Positions 33,836 through 46,800 of a DNA stretch of 64,000 bases are shown here, piece by piece. A program made the position numbers and the translations under genes. Location: assembly GCA_032433595.1 (NCBI GenBank), contig JASWJB010000067.1, positions 1 through 64,000 of the forward strand. Direction: 5' to 3'. The notes under the pieces were generated by a model. The model was not told the DNA's origin, made no database searches, and saw only the letters and a program-made list of their open reading frames with translations. The stretch comes from Conoideocrella luteorostrata (Eukaryota > Ascomycota > Sordariomycetes > Hypocreales > Clavicipitaceae). How positions within the stretch are numbered: the stretch's first letter is position 1; each line of letters opens with the position of its first letter.

Positions 33836-35398
33836 ATGGGTTCCGAACCAGAATTTCAAGGCAATCAGTTCATGCCAGGAACAGCCGCCTATAGACGAGC
33901 AAATGACCTGTACGCGACGTCCACGTATGGAAAGGAGCGTGACATGAACCCCGGAGAGATATTCCAGCCCACGAGCGTCGAAGACATCCAGTATATTGTC
34001 AGATATGCCACAGCAGCCAAGAAGCCAATTGCTATCAGGACCGGCGGCCACCAGTACAGTGGTGCGTCCTCAACCGGGCCAAATGGCATTCAATTGGACA
34101 TGAAGCCGACTTTCCGACGCCCCAAGATAGACCTTCAACTATTTCGCCAGAACGGCAAGGCCTACATCAAGTCAAGTGTCAGCTGGACCCTGGTCGAGGT
34201 CTATGACTTCCTTCTGGACAACAATGTCTTCATGCCGACCGGTCAATGTACCACGGTTTGCCTCGGGGGGCATGTCCAGACAGGTGGCTACGGGATGCTG
34301 TCTCGATCCTTTGGGCTTCTGGCAGATTACATCCGTGAGCTTGAAATTGTGGACCACAATGGCGATGTCGTCAGGCTAACCAAAGCGACCCATCCGGAGC
34401 TGTTCTTTGGCTTTCTCGGCGGCAGCCCTGGTAACATGGGGGTCTTGACGCATTTCACCGTCGAGGTCCAAGAGGACCAAAAGCACCAAGGCTCCAAGGG
34501 ACTATGGATGGCCTTTCATTATCGGCAAGACACACTGAAAGCCCTCCTCGACATTTTGGTGGAAAAGGCAGAGGATCCAAACTTCCCGCGCAGCTACGAC
34601 TTGACCGTCAACATAGTCAGCAGACAGGCGAACCTTCTGGATCTTTTCCCCGGCTCAGAAGAAGAGCTCAAGAAGAAACTGCCAGACCAGATCCACGATG
34701 GCAAGGACAATATAGCCGACCTGCTCAAGTTCAAGTACGCACTTATCGTTGTGTACGGACAATGGGTCAGCCTTGGGACTGATACCTATTCGCCGGCTCT
34801 ATTCGACAAGGTCAAAAGTGTCCCCCACGACTTCAAGTTCGGCAAGGAGACCCCAGACGGGACCCCAATGTCTTTCATCGCATCCATGTGGCTGTTCAAA
34901 AGCCCACGCGAGTTCCCTTACCCGTACATCAAGCGCACCAATACAACCAAATCGGCCACCCTTTCCAAGAGTGGATGGTCCAGCTGGTTCTCTGGGCGAA
35001 TCAATGAAGTCCTCTCCAAGAAAGACAACGGCTTATGGGTGTCGTCCCAGCTGCAGGTCGTTGGCGGCACGAACTCCATGTTCTGGAAGAACGCAAACAA
35101 CGGCACATCTTACTGCTTCAGAGACGCCACTGTTGGTGGAACTTGGGATGTCTTCTACCAACACACCCGCGAGGAGGCTGAGAAATGGCAGAGCGAGAAC
35201 GACAAGGGCGCTGTGTGTCACTTCAGCCAGGATGACCGCCGTCTTCTCTGGGGTTCCTATGGCGACTGGAACATGAAGAATGTTTGGAAGCACTATTACG
35301 ACGACGCTACGTATCAGAAACTGCAGCAAATCAGGAAGAAAGCCGATCCCAAAGGTGTCTTCACCCCTAACCCATTCTGTGTGGAGGCAGCGAAATAA
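33836..35398 (+). CDS. BBE-like FAD-linked oxidase (PCMH-type)
   Basis: An intronless gene of 520 codons. The PCMH-type FAD domain spans about residues 40-230. 'IAIRTGGHQYSG' holds the His that links FAD. 'GQCTTVCLGGHVQTGGYG' holds a Cys at the position of the second (6-S-cysteinyl) link of berberine-bridge-type enzymes. 'GGSPGNMGVLTHFTVEV' is the next conserved FAD loop. The C-terminal BBE domain ends 'ADPKGVFTPNPFCV', typical of the family. There is no signal peptide, whereas many relatives are secreted, so it is probably cytosolic. Such enzymes perform two-electron oxidations, ring closures or dehydrogenations in secondary metabolism. It sits 5.5 kb from the PKS 3' end and is a plausible tailoring enzyme, but co-regulation is not shown. 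Confidence 0.92.
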   Translation: MGSEPEFQGNQFMPGTAAYRRANDLYATSTYGKERDMNPGEIFQPTSVEDIQYIVRYATAAKKPIAIRTGGHQYSGASSTGPNGIQLDMKPTFRRPKIDLQLFRQNGKAYIKSSVSWTLVEVYDFLLDNNVFMPTGQCTTVCLGGHVQTGGYGMLSRSFGLLADYIRELEIVDHNGDVVRLTKATHPELFFGFLGGSPGNMGVLTHFTVEVQEDQKHQGSKGLWMAFHYRQDTLKALLDILVEKAEDPNFPRSYDLTVNIVSRQANLLDLFPGSEEELKKKLPDQIHDGKDNIADLLKFKYALIVVYGQWVSLGTDTYSPALFDKVKSVPHDFKFGKETPDGTPMSFIASMWLFKSPREFPYPYIKRTNTTKSATLSKSGWSSWFSGRINEVLSKKDNGLWVSSQLQVVGGTNSMFWKNANNGTSYCFRDATVGGTWDVFYQHTREEAEKWQSENDKGAVCHFSQDDRRLLWGSYGDWNMKNVWKHYYDDATYQKLQQIRKKADPKGVFTPNPFCVEAAK

Positions 35399-36758
35399 AT
35401 GGGTAGTACCCTCAATATATACTCAATCCTTGCCCTGTTAGGGTCATAGGTTGCGAAACCCCAAAATTTAGTTTTATTTGCCAACTGTGTATGCAGTGTC
35501 ACAGATTCCCACACAAAACACAGATATGGTAACGTTCCCCGCAGTAAAAACTTTATTTAACAAGGTCTTAAACCTCTGTTCCTCTTTTCTAGCTAGTTTG
35601 CCTAGTCAATCACAGCTGCCAGCATCGTGATGGGTTGAATTCTCGTGCTAATTTTAGCAGGAATCCGCCGTCTTTCTTTCCTCGGTGTCTCTCGAGCGCA
35701 GCATGATCCTTTCCGAATACTGCTTGAGTAGCATATACGTTTCGTTTCTGACTTTGACAAACCTTCTGTGCTAACTGTATATGGCAGCTAGCAGGCTAGC
35801 TTAATTGAAGCAGTATTAAGGTTGTCCTTAGCAATCATGGCATTATTAATAGTAGCATGTCCAGGATAATGCTTGGTGTGTAGTAGGTTAGGATTAGACC
35901 AGAGGCTAACACATAGCACAGGTCGACGGGGAGATGCAGACAGGCGGGTTAGAGTGAGCAAGCTGGCATTGTATTGCATTCCCTAGCAAATACTTCTGAA
36001 TTCCAGTTGCTATAGAAGGTTTATCAAGCACTGAACTGCGTTTGCACAGGTGCCTTTCTAGGGGACATAGATATAAGCGCCCGCCCCTAAAATGGTGCTC
36101 AGATTATAGAGCCGCTCGGGGTCGAAGTTTTCTGTGGCACGTAATACGTTTTATGCTTCGGCCCCGAATCAGAACATCTTCAGCACTTACCACAGCATCT
36201 ATTTGAGCTGCTAGGTTCGACGCAAAAATGTGAAATACCAGAAAAGGTCGACCGAGTTCGTCCGATACCAAGTGCTTCTTCATCGTTTTGAAATGAACTT
36301 CAATGGATCATGTATTTGTTTTCCCTGCTCGGTGTATTAGTATATGCAAACACAAATTAACAAAATTCGTTCGCTCTTTGATAGTGCACCGGCAGCGCTG
36401 CTAGAGATGTGGAAACGTGAGTTTGTTGTTACTAGTGCTTATTGGGATCCCTGCTGACCACGACTTGAGCTTCTAGGTAACTACTCCGTATGCATGCAAA
36501 AATACTCCGACGGCCTGTAGTATAGCAGTTCGGCCCGCATGACTATCGGAGGCTTTCCTACCAATAAAGTGCACGACGTGCGCGAATATGAGCACGTTAA
36601 ATCCTTCCGGCGCCTTTCCCAATCTGACAAAAGCCGCTCCGTCTCAGATCCTTTTTGTATTCCCGGTTTTGCTTTCCAAGACAATTCTAGGTGGAACTTC
36701 TTCAATCAATGCTGATATTTGGCGAGTTGCATGAGCAAGGCGAAATTTCTTCCATGCC
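35399..36758. other. Intergenic between oxidase and carboxylesterase
   Basis: No supportable gene. One TACTCCGTA copy is at 36482. Short frames lack domains. Confidence 0.6.
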
Positions 36759-38367
<1,609 letters not shown>

Positions 38368-39009
38368 ACTTGGTGTAGCGAACACACAAATGCTAGATGG
38401 TCTTCCAGATATCCTATGTCTAGCTACGACTAATGCAGAGCCAAAGACCAACCGCTTAGGAGATGACCGGAGTCCGAATATTAGGCTTTTCCATCTGGTG
38501 ACATATGGTTGTCTGTGTGGGCTTAAACTGTGATAAAAATGAAATATGCACCCACTGCGTGGCAATTAAAGGAAGTTACACCCTGTGATAGAATCGGCAA
38601 TCTAAGTACATATACTCTTTATATTAAGCACATCATGAAAATCTTGCAGAGGATGAATTGATACCATGGCAGTTCACCCGTATCATGCGATGTCGTATTA
38701 TATATACTACTCTCACAATTTTGAACCAGCGTCTTTTGAGGCATCGTCGCACACATAGGCTTCTTTTGTACAGTCAATACTATAAGTCATTCATTACGGA
38801 CCAACATAAGACACTCTTTCAGTCCTAGTTTGAAGGTTCATGTATCCTCATTTCCACTCTACAGCCGTTAAACAAATTTAGTGGACCACTATTGAAACCG
38901 TCGCAATTTCAACAAAATAGCAGCCGCTTTATACAAAGTCTTTTTCAGCTTACTTAAAACGATTGTGCTGGTCACCAGTCTTATTTAGGATTACGATATC
39001 TCACTTTAG
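38368..39009. other. Intergenic, no supportable gene
   Basis: AT-rich spacer between the convergent carboxylesterase and the NLR pseudogene. Nothing recognised. Confidence 0.6.
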
Positions 39010-40085
39010 TCAAATTGACCACAAATTATGTCTTTTTTCTTTATTGGGAAGATGGTTGGATACGCGCACATATTGTACGCTGTCTTTGCCAAACACAACC
39101 TCGGCGCCGGTTAAAGCCTTCCCGTAAAGCGAAACAGTTTTTTGCAGCTCTCCAGTGTCGTCGCATAAAATACCGTAGTTTCCCATCGTATTTAGACACA
39201 GTATGTAAGAAGCTGTCGCCGTCCCTAAAGCCTTCTCGTATCCTTCTAGCGCTCGCTGATGCATATTCTCAGCGTTTTCTAGTTTCCCTTGGTTATAGTA
39301 GAGTTCACCGAGCTTATTAACTATGTCTAGCGTCGCTGTGTGATCTGGTACCCGTATCTTCTCGTATCCCTCTAGTGTTCGCTGATACATAGCTTCAGCG
39401 TCCTCTAGTTTCCCTTAGGTATAGTAGAGAATGCCAAGGTTGTTAACTGTGTTCAGTGCTGATAAGTGGTCTGGTCCCGCTGTCTTCTCGTACCCTTCTA
39501 GAGCTCGTCGATACATTGCCTCTGCATCTTTCGGGCGCCTTTGTGAGTCATAAAATAATCCGATTGCAGCCAGATCATGATCCCGCGACTTGGCGAGACC
39601 CCTCATGGCGAAACATCGATCTGCGTGCACTAGAAGACGTCTTTGTAAGACCCAATACTTAGGAGATTCCCCTCTAGCACATGTGATGTGATACAGTGCA
39701 TTGCGACACTTGCCATACTCTCCTCGCCACGACGATTCAAAACATTGGCCATCCACTCATGTACGCACATATGCACGCTGTAGCCCTGGGACTTTACGGT
39801 CGACTCATCCGTATTCGCGTTCACCAAGCCATGACTGCACAAAGCCCTCATAGTTTTATCAAAGTCCAACTTGTTTCTTACAGTCTCATCATGCCATGAC
39901 GCCTTGGCTATGGTGCCGGCTTGCAAAAACTCGTACCAGAGATCATTATTGTCAAATTTGGACCATAAATGTAGAAGTTTCGCTGCATTTGGGTTCTGTC
40001 TTTCGATATATGTGGGTTGCACAGGGTATGTGGGATGCACAGGGTGTTGTGCGAAGGTATCGATACCAGTGCGGTCAAAATGCAA
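39010..40085 (-). pseudogene. NLR-type (NB-ARC/TPR) pseudogene, 3' part
   Basis: On the minus strand the reading starts with 'NPNAAKLLHLWSKFDNNDLW', 'MRALCSHGLVNAN' and 'GYSVHMCVHEWMANVLNR', the helical region that follows NB-ARC in fungal NLR proteins. After a 1-base frame change near 39680 ('ESPKYWVLQRRLLVHADRC'), kinesin-light-chain-type TPR units follow: 'AEAMYRRALEGYEKTAGPDH', 'AEAMYQRTLEGYEKIRVPDH', 'AENMHQRALEGYEKALG'. A TAA interrupts 'LGILYYT*GKLEDAE' at 39415-39417, where the sister repeat has 'YNQGKLE'; the change fits CAA to TAA. The NB-ARC ATPase and N-terminal effector domains are absent. It is a truncated, frame-broken remnant of an allorecognition or immunity gene. Confidence 0.72.
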
Positions 40086-40851
40086 TGCAAAATATTCAAC
40101 AATCTGTGTCTATCGAAGAAGAGGAAACAAGTCAGGGAGAAAACCCTGATATCGTCGTATAAATATCGTGGCCAAAAGGTGACCACGTGACCTGCTCCGT
40201 GCTTTCTATTGTGCTTGACGGAGGGATTCCAACGGCACCGCTTCGTAGGATCAACATACAGGAGGAAATTTATTGAACGATTCAACAAGTTTCAGCTGAA
40301 GCCACCCAAGAAGAGAGCGGTAGCCCAATTATTCGAGTCAACTCCAAGCCTTCGAATACTTGCAGTGTTCGATGTAATGTTTGCCAAAGCATAACATTCC
40401 AGAACGGAAAAAATGTAGAGCACATCTGTAAATATAAGCTTGGTGTGTCATCAGCCAAAAAAAAAATTCACGCAGGGATTTCCAACTGCCTACGTCGCTG
40501 GAGAGCAAGAATTTCCCGCCAGCAGTGTGCATCGCATCGCGATACGGTATGAACAGCACATGAAGGATCAAGATTTACTACGCGCAGGACAGCTTTCAAA
40601 GGTACCTGATTGCGAAAGCACAAAGTATCAATAGCCATACGCGGGCGAAGCCCCTTTCCTAACAACTGGATTCTTCTTCCACAAAGTGTTGCGCGCTGGA
40701 ATTGCACGATATTGGGATTATATTGATGTTTCTGAGTGTAGCTATAAAAAAGGGGCTATATAGAACCCACTTCTATATATGGCCTGTGACGCCTAGAACT
40801 GCCTCTGTCACGCCAACACAGGGAACGAGATACTTGTAGCGCCAGTATTGC
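40086..40851. other. Intergenic, 3' side of the PKS
   Basis: No NB-ARC sequence was found upstream of the NLR remnant. Short frames only. It includes the PKS 3' untranslated region near 40780-40851. Confidence 0.55.
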
Positions 40852-43800
40852 TCAGACTGTCGCTTCCGCCTGCTCGGCATCACTTTTGACTTTGTACTTC
40901 TCCTTTAGCGATGAAATTGCCCGCTTCCCCAACCCCTCTATGGTTTCAGCGTTTAGTATCTCAAGAACTGTAATTTCAAGCCCGATGGTTCGCCGCCACC
41001 AGTTGCGGATCTCGATGCTTGCGAGTGAATCCACGCCAATGGACTCGAGCGTCAAGGTTATGCCCAAGTCTTCCTCCGGTAATGCCAAAAACTTGAATAA
41101 GGTGCGGCCAATCTCCCATGATATTCGCGGCAGCGCTTCGGGCTCATTCAGAATGCTCGGGTCTGCTTCCACTTCCTTCAAAAATATTTTAATTTCCTCG
41201 TCTTTGATCGAGGAGTCTAACCGGTCCAGTGGGTTCATATTGACGTACATACTACATCGAATGTCGCCAGTAAATAACCTGGTATTCCTTGGATCAGATA
41301 TGGCTTTTGTAGACTTCATACCGAGTGCCAGCTGTGACATGGAAGTCAAGGCTTGTCTTGGGCCAACTGGCCCAAAGCCATTAGATGGAGAAGATCGTTT
41401 CATGGCAATCTGTATGGCCTCCATGAGCTGCCTTTCTTGAAGGAGAAGCAGCCCTGATGACCGATACTGAATTAACTTGTCCGGACGAGTTGTCAGGAAA
41501 CCAATGCCTTCCATGGCACCGAGATCGATAACGGAACAGGGCAGTCCAAGGCCGTGACGATACTGCACAAAGGAGTCAAGGAAGGAATTTGCTGAAGAAT
41601 AGTTTGCTTGGCCGGGCTGTCCCACAAGGCCCACAATTGATGCGAACAGGATAAAGAAGTCAAGTTCGATCCCAGAAAGAGCCTTGTGCAGGTTCCACGT
41701 ACCCTTGACCTTGGGATCCAGCACAGCTCTCCAGTCGTCATATCCCATTTGCCGAAAAGCGGAATCCTACAGGCACACAATCAATAAATAACCTTTTAGA
41801 CAACATAGAATAGTCAGTTTCTACCTTGATAACCATGGACATTTGCAACACGCCAGCGATTGGTGTCGGTGAAGCGTGTATAGCCTTGTGGACATCATCC
41901 ATGTCAGTGACACTGCCAGCAATAGCTGCTACCTGGCAACCCTGGGACTCCAGTTCGAGGAAAAATTGATGGTGAGCACCGAAATAGCTGGAAGATCGTG
42001 AAAGGAAGCAGAAATTTCTAGCACCTTTCTCAACCATCCATCTGGTTACATGTTTGCCGAGACCGCCCAGCCCACCTATCATGAGATAGGTGGAAGAATC
42101 AGACAGCAAGTTTAGCGCATGAGACATGGTCACTGGGATTTGCGCAGGGTCTTCAGGTATCTTGAGGACGATTTTCCCAATATGCTGCCCTTTCTTCATG
42201 TATCGAAATGCCTCCGATCGATTTTCCACCGGGAAAACATGAATCGGCTGGATTGGCTTCAGTATGCCTTCGACGTTCATTTGTAACAGTTGATTCAAAA
42301 TTCTGCGTTCCGAAACTGTTAGGACTTCTTATCCAATCACTGAAATAGTAGAATGTGAGGTCATATACTTCATCAACTTATCAGGTGTCTCCTGCCAGAG
42401 GCTCAGTATGTCAACTCCATAAAAGGTCCTATTAGATTGAAACAAGTCAAGGGCCAGGTGGCCATGTTCAAGCATATCTCGCTTGCCAATCTCTATCATT
42501 TTACCGTTTTTAGCCACACACTTCCATGAAGTATGCAATAAATCGCCAGAAAGTGAGTTTAATACCATATCCACTCCACGGTTTTCAGTGGCCTGCATCA
42601 CCCCGTCGAGGAACGAGTTATTGTGTGAGTTGAAAATTCTTTCTCGCGGTATATTGTGGCGAGTAATCAGATATTCCACTTTTTCTTCCGTTCCGACAGT
42701 GACATAGATCTTGGACAGAGATGAGTCGTCAGAACTCATAACACGAAGGTCGCGGTTATATACGTACCTCAGCACCCAGCGTCTGGCTAATATGAATTGC
42801 GGCCTGCCCAACACCTCCAGCTGCGGAGTGAATCAGAATGGTCTAAAATGTATCTCCTGTCAGTTCCCAAGACGTTTCCGCAGCTGGTATGTGAATCTCA
42901 CCTGTCCTTTAGCAAGCTGCCCAAGATGCATTATAGTATACACCGCAGTTGCATACACAACCGGCAGACTAGCTGCTTCTTCAAGGCTCAAGTAGTCGGG
43001 AACTGGGATAACATGCTTGGCGGATACCACCTTCCGGGTCGCGAACAGACCTCTCCCCAGCATGCATACGTGGTCACCCACGTTAACAGTTTCGACTGCT
43101 GCTCCGACGCGAGTGACGACACCAGATCCCTCCAAACCAAGAGAGTCCTTGCCGTCAGGTAAAATTCCCATGGCGGTCATTACATCCTTGAGTCAATGGT
43201 CAGCTCATTGAAGTCGAAAAATCGTAGGACAACACCATACCCTGAAATTCAGACCTATGTAGTGAATTTGAACTTCCACCTCATCATCTTGAAGTATGCT
43301 CTGTCGGTGCTGGATCCAATTTGTGGAGTCGATCAAGCCAAATTTATCAATGATTAATTGTTTTGGATCATGACTCGACTGTGACACAAGTTCTTTATTT
43401 ATCGAAGTCCAGTGGTATCGACCAATGTATGTAACGCCATCCTGGACTGCATATTCGACATCTACCTTCCTATCAATCCCATTCCGTCCACGGTTATGGA
43501 ATTTTTGATATATGGCGACCGTAGCAAGTAGTGCGGGTGAGTCTAGATGGTCAAGCTCTGCTGTCCACAAATCAATACCTAGCTCAACACGTACCGTACG
43601 CATAAGTCCGATACCTATCCCGTATTGCGGATCAGTACAGCCAACTTGGGCCGCCCGCGTCAACCACAATAAGCCACCTTTGAGACTAGAAAGATACGCC
43701 GTAAAGACAGCATAGTCTTGCTTGGACATCTCACTGATATACGGCTTTTCGAGGTCAATGGTCGAAACGACATCAAAGCCTGATACGTAGTCCGCCTCGT

Positions 43801-46800
43801 TCCCCAGACGAACCCACTTAATCCGAATGTCTTGCCGCTCAAGCATACTAGCTAGACTACAAGCAAATTCGTGTTTCTCTTCTTTATAAAGGAAGACAAT
43901 GGTTCTGGCATCATCCGTGACCACCGTTTGGGCGGTCGAGAGAATATTCGCACAGATGGAGTACGGCGGGTCGTCATCTAGAAGAACAGTGTCGGCGCCA
44001 GAGAAGCCAGCGTCTCGTAGTTCTCTATCCCATCTCTCCGGAGAGACGCATGGAGTTTCTAGACGGCCATCATCATCTCCAGTCCACCAGCCAGGCAAAA
44101 GACCCTTCAAATATACGCTTAGTAAGAACGTTTACGCACTTGGTTTAAGAGTTCACATACCGTCAAGAGGTTGATGTTTCGCCAGTTTATTGCTATCAAC
44201 AATAGTCAGAGTCAGACTAAGATCTATAGTGTGGACAAATCGAATAATTCTTACGCGAAACTAGCTCTTGTAGATACAGCCGTCCGCCAGTACGGAAAAG
44301 TGATCGCACATTCTTCAGGCTGTCGTGCAGTGATGATGTCGCATGAAGGACCTAGAACGAAAGTTTCATCAGTATAGTGTCTCGTAGAAGAGGGCAGACT
44401 ATCCAAAACAATCATGACTACTTCTTTTCATGAACTCAAGGGAATATACAGACGTTTGAAGCCACTATAAGATCAAAGGAGCCTTGCTCGAACCCTTGCT
44501 CTACTAGGTCCTTTTCGATGTCAAGGACCTTGAATTCGACAGCATCCCAATCAGCAAACCTTTCTTCTGCGGATGCAAAGAAGCTGGAAGATAGATCTGT
44601 AAATATGTACTGAGAGTACATACGTACTCCGCTTTCGGAAACCAGGGACTTCAAAACCTTCTCAGTTGCTGCTCCGGTTCCCGCTCCAATCTCTAGAATT
44701 TTCATGGTGGGGTTGCAGTGTCCTGAAAGGTAGATGAACCTATCAATATTGACAGCAACGTTGATGTATTCGTAGAAATTCCTTAACCCGTTATCCTCTA
44801 AAAGCAACACCAGAGGATGCATTGCCCCTGTAAAAATGAGCTCGAGATTTTCACCTTGAGTAAGCTTATGAACAAGTCTTGCTATACTGGATGCTTTGGG
44901 GTCATTCATGGCATGTACCTCCGCAAAATTGCTTTCCAATACCTGCTGCCGGTTTGAAAGACTCATTGAAGCCCATACCAAGGCTTCCGGGGCGATATTG
45001 GAGCGATTGCCTTGAAGGATATCGGCCTTCTCCTTCTTAAGCCACGAGAGATACTTTTCAAGGTGCCCAGATGGTGAAATTTGAAGTGAATCAAGTATGT
45101 CCGACATTTGGAGAATACACGCAATGGTACATCGTTCGCTAAGAATGCTTTTCTGGCGTAGGTTTTGGTCACGTTCGATTAAGTCTTGTGGGTATTTGCT
45201 GCAAATGTCCGGCAGCCATTGCACCCGAGACGCATGGAGGACGTCCTTGTTGCTGGCGTTGTCTCCAGTATTGAATGGCATGCATCTGCCATTTTCTATA
45301 GTAACGACGAGCTGATTGCTCTCCTTGGTGACCGCGACTGCACTGGCAGTCTTCGCCACGTGGTCCACTGTGGCTTCAACGATTAGATCAGATCCAGCAG
45401 GGCGTACGGAGATGCTATCAATGGCCACTGGTAGGGCCAGGCCATCGACTTCCCGTGCGAGGCCCCTGCAGTTGGCAACGACGCCCAGTTGAATGCAGCA
45501 GTCGATGACAGTGGGGTGGACGGAATATGTAGCTTCGTATGTGCTCTCGTCGTGTTGTAGAGAGGCGGCGGCGACAAAGGCCTCTGTATCAGAGGATATG
45601 TCGCTCAGGCGTTGAAAATGTGGCCCGTACCTGAGTCCAATTTGCTGCATGCGATCGTAAAAATACTGGTCAGGGACTTCACGAAGACGCCTTCCGATTG
45701 TCCTTGTCAGCCTTGTCGTCGAACTGCCCTCGACTTCTTTTGCCTTTCCTTGGGCAACGCAGACTTCCACCCAAGAGAGTTCGTTGAACGTAGATATTGA
45801 TATCTCATACCAAGTGGAGGAGTTGGTCAAGCCTGTCAAGCGCAACGGTCGCATGCTTGTTACGATCTCGATGGGCTCCAATTCTGACATCAACAGGGCG
45901 GATTTCACCATTAGATTCCGGAGCTGATAAGCGTCGGAGCCTGTAACTTGTCTTATGGCTTCACCCATCATGGCAACAAATCCAGCAACTGGGAAAACGA
46001 CATCCATCTCAACTTTGTGATCGGGTAACCACGAAACATCGTACTGATGCAGCACATTTCTCCACATTGGCTCAGATCCGGTTGTCTCCACGCACCTGGA
46101 TCCCAGAATTTCGTGGTGCACATGCTTTCTTTGCCTCCAGCCATATGATAGTCGACTCTCTCTCCAGTGCTCTAGGTCACGATCCCATGGATAAGTTGGC
46201 ATGTTTGTTAGAAGCGAAGCCTTGGGACAGATTGTAGAGAAGTCCACGGCATATCCTCGTAAATAGAGCTGACCAATCGTTTCGAGTACCGAGGTCGCGG
46301 AATCCTTACCTCTCAGAAGGGTTGGTACGTAATCAGGTGACTGCTTTGAGTTCTTCTGTGTCTGAAAAATCTGGCGGAGTGGTCCTCGAAGAGCAGAATG
46401 GGGGCCAACTTCCAAAAGCGCAGTGACATTAGGGAAATCGTGCAAGAGCTGCTTCATGCCCGCATAAAACTGAACCGGAGACTCCAAGTTGCTTCTCCAG
46501 TATGCAGGGGCAAGTAAACTCTCTTCTGTCACAATTGTGCCGGAAACCGTGGAGTAGAATGGACAGTGCGGGTATCGAGGCGATAAATGCCATGCCAACA
46601 TCTTCTCATAGGCGCTGCCGATTTCACTCATATGATCTAGAAGAGCCGTATCAGTCGTCAGGGCTTGGGTTAAAGGAAGGCAGTGAAGTTACCCGAATGA
46701 TATGCTATATTAACGTTGAGTTTTCGGGTGAAAATCTCAGGGTCCTTTGTAGATATTTCTTCTAAAGTCTTGTCAATGGCGTTCAGATCACCAGATATAG

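Noticed and set aside
40886..41440. 184-codon plus-strand frame inside the PKS
   Set aside because: A shadow of the KR/ACP exon on the other strand.
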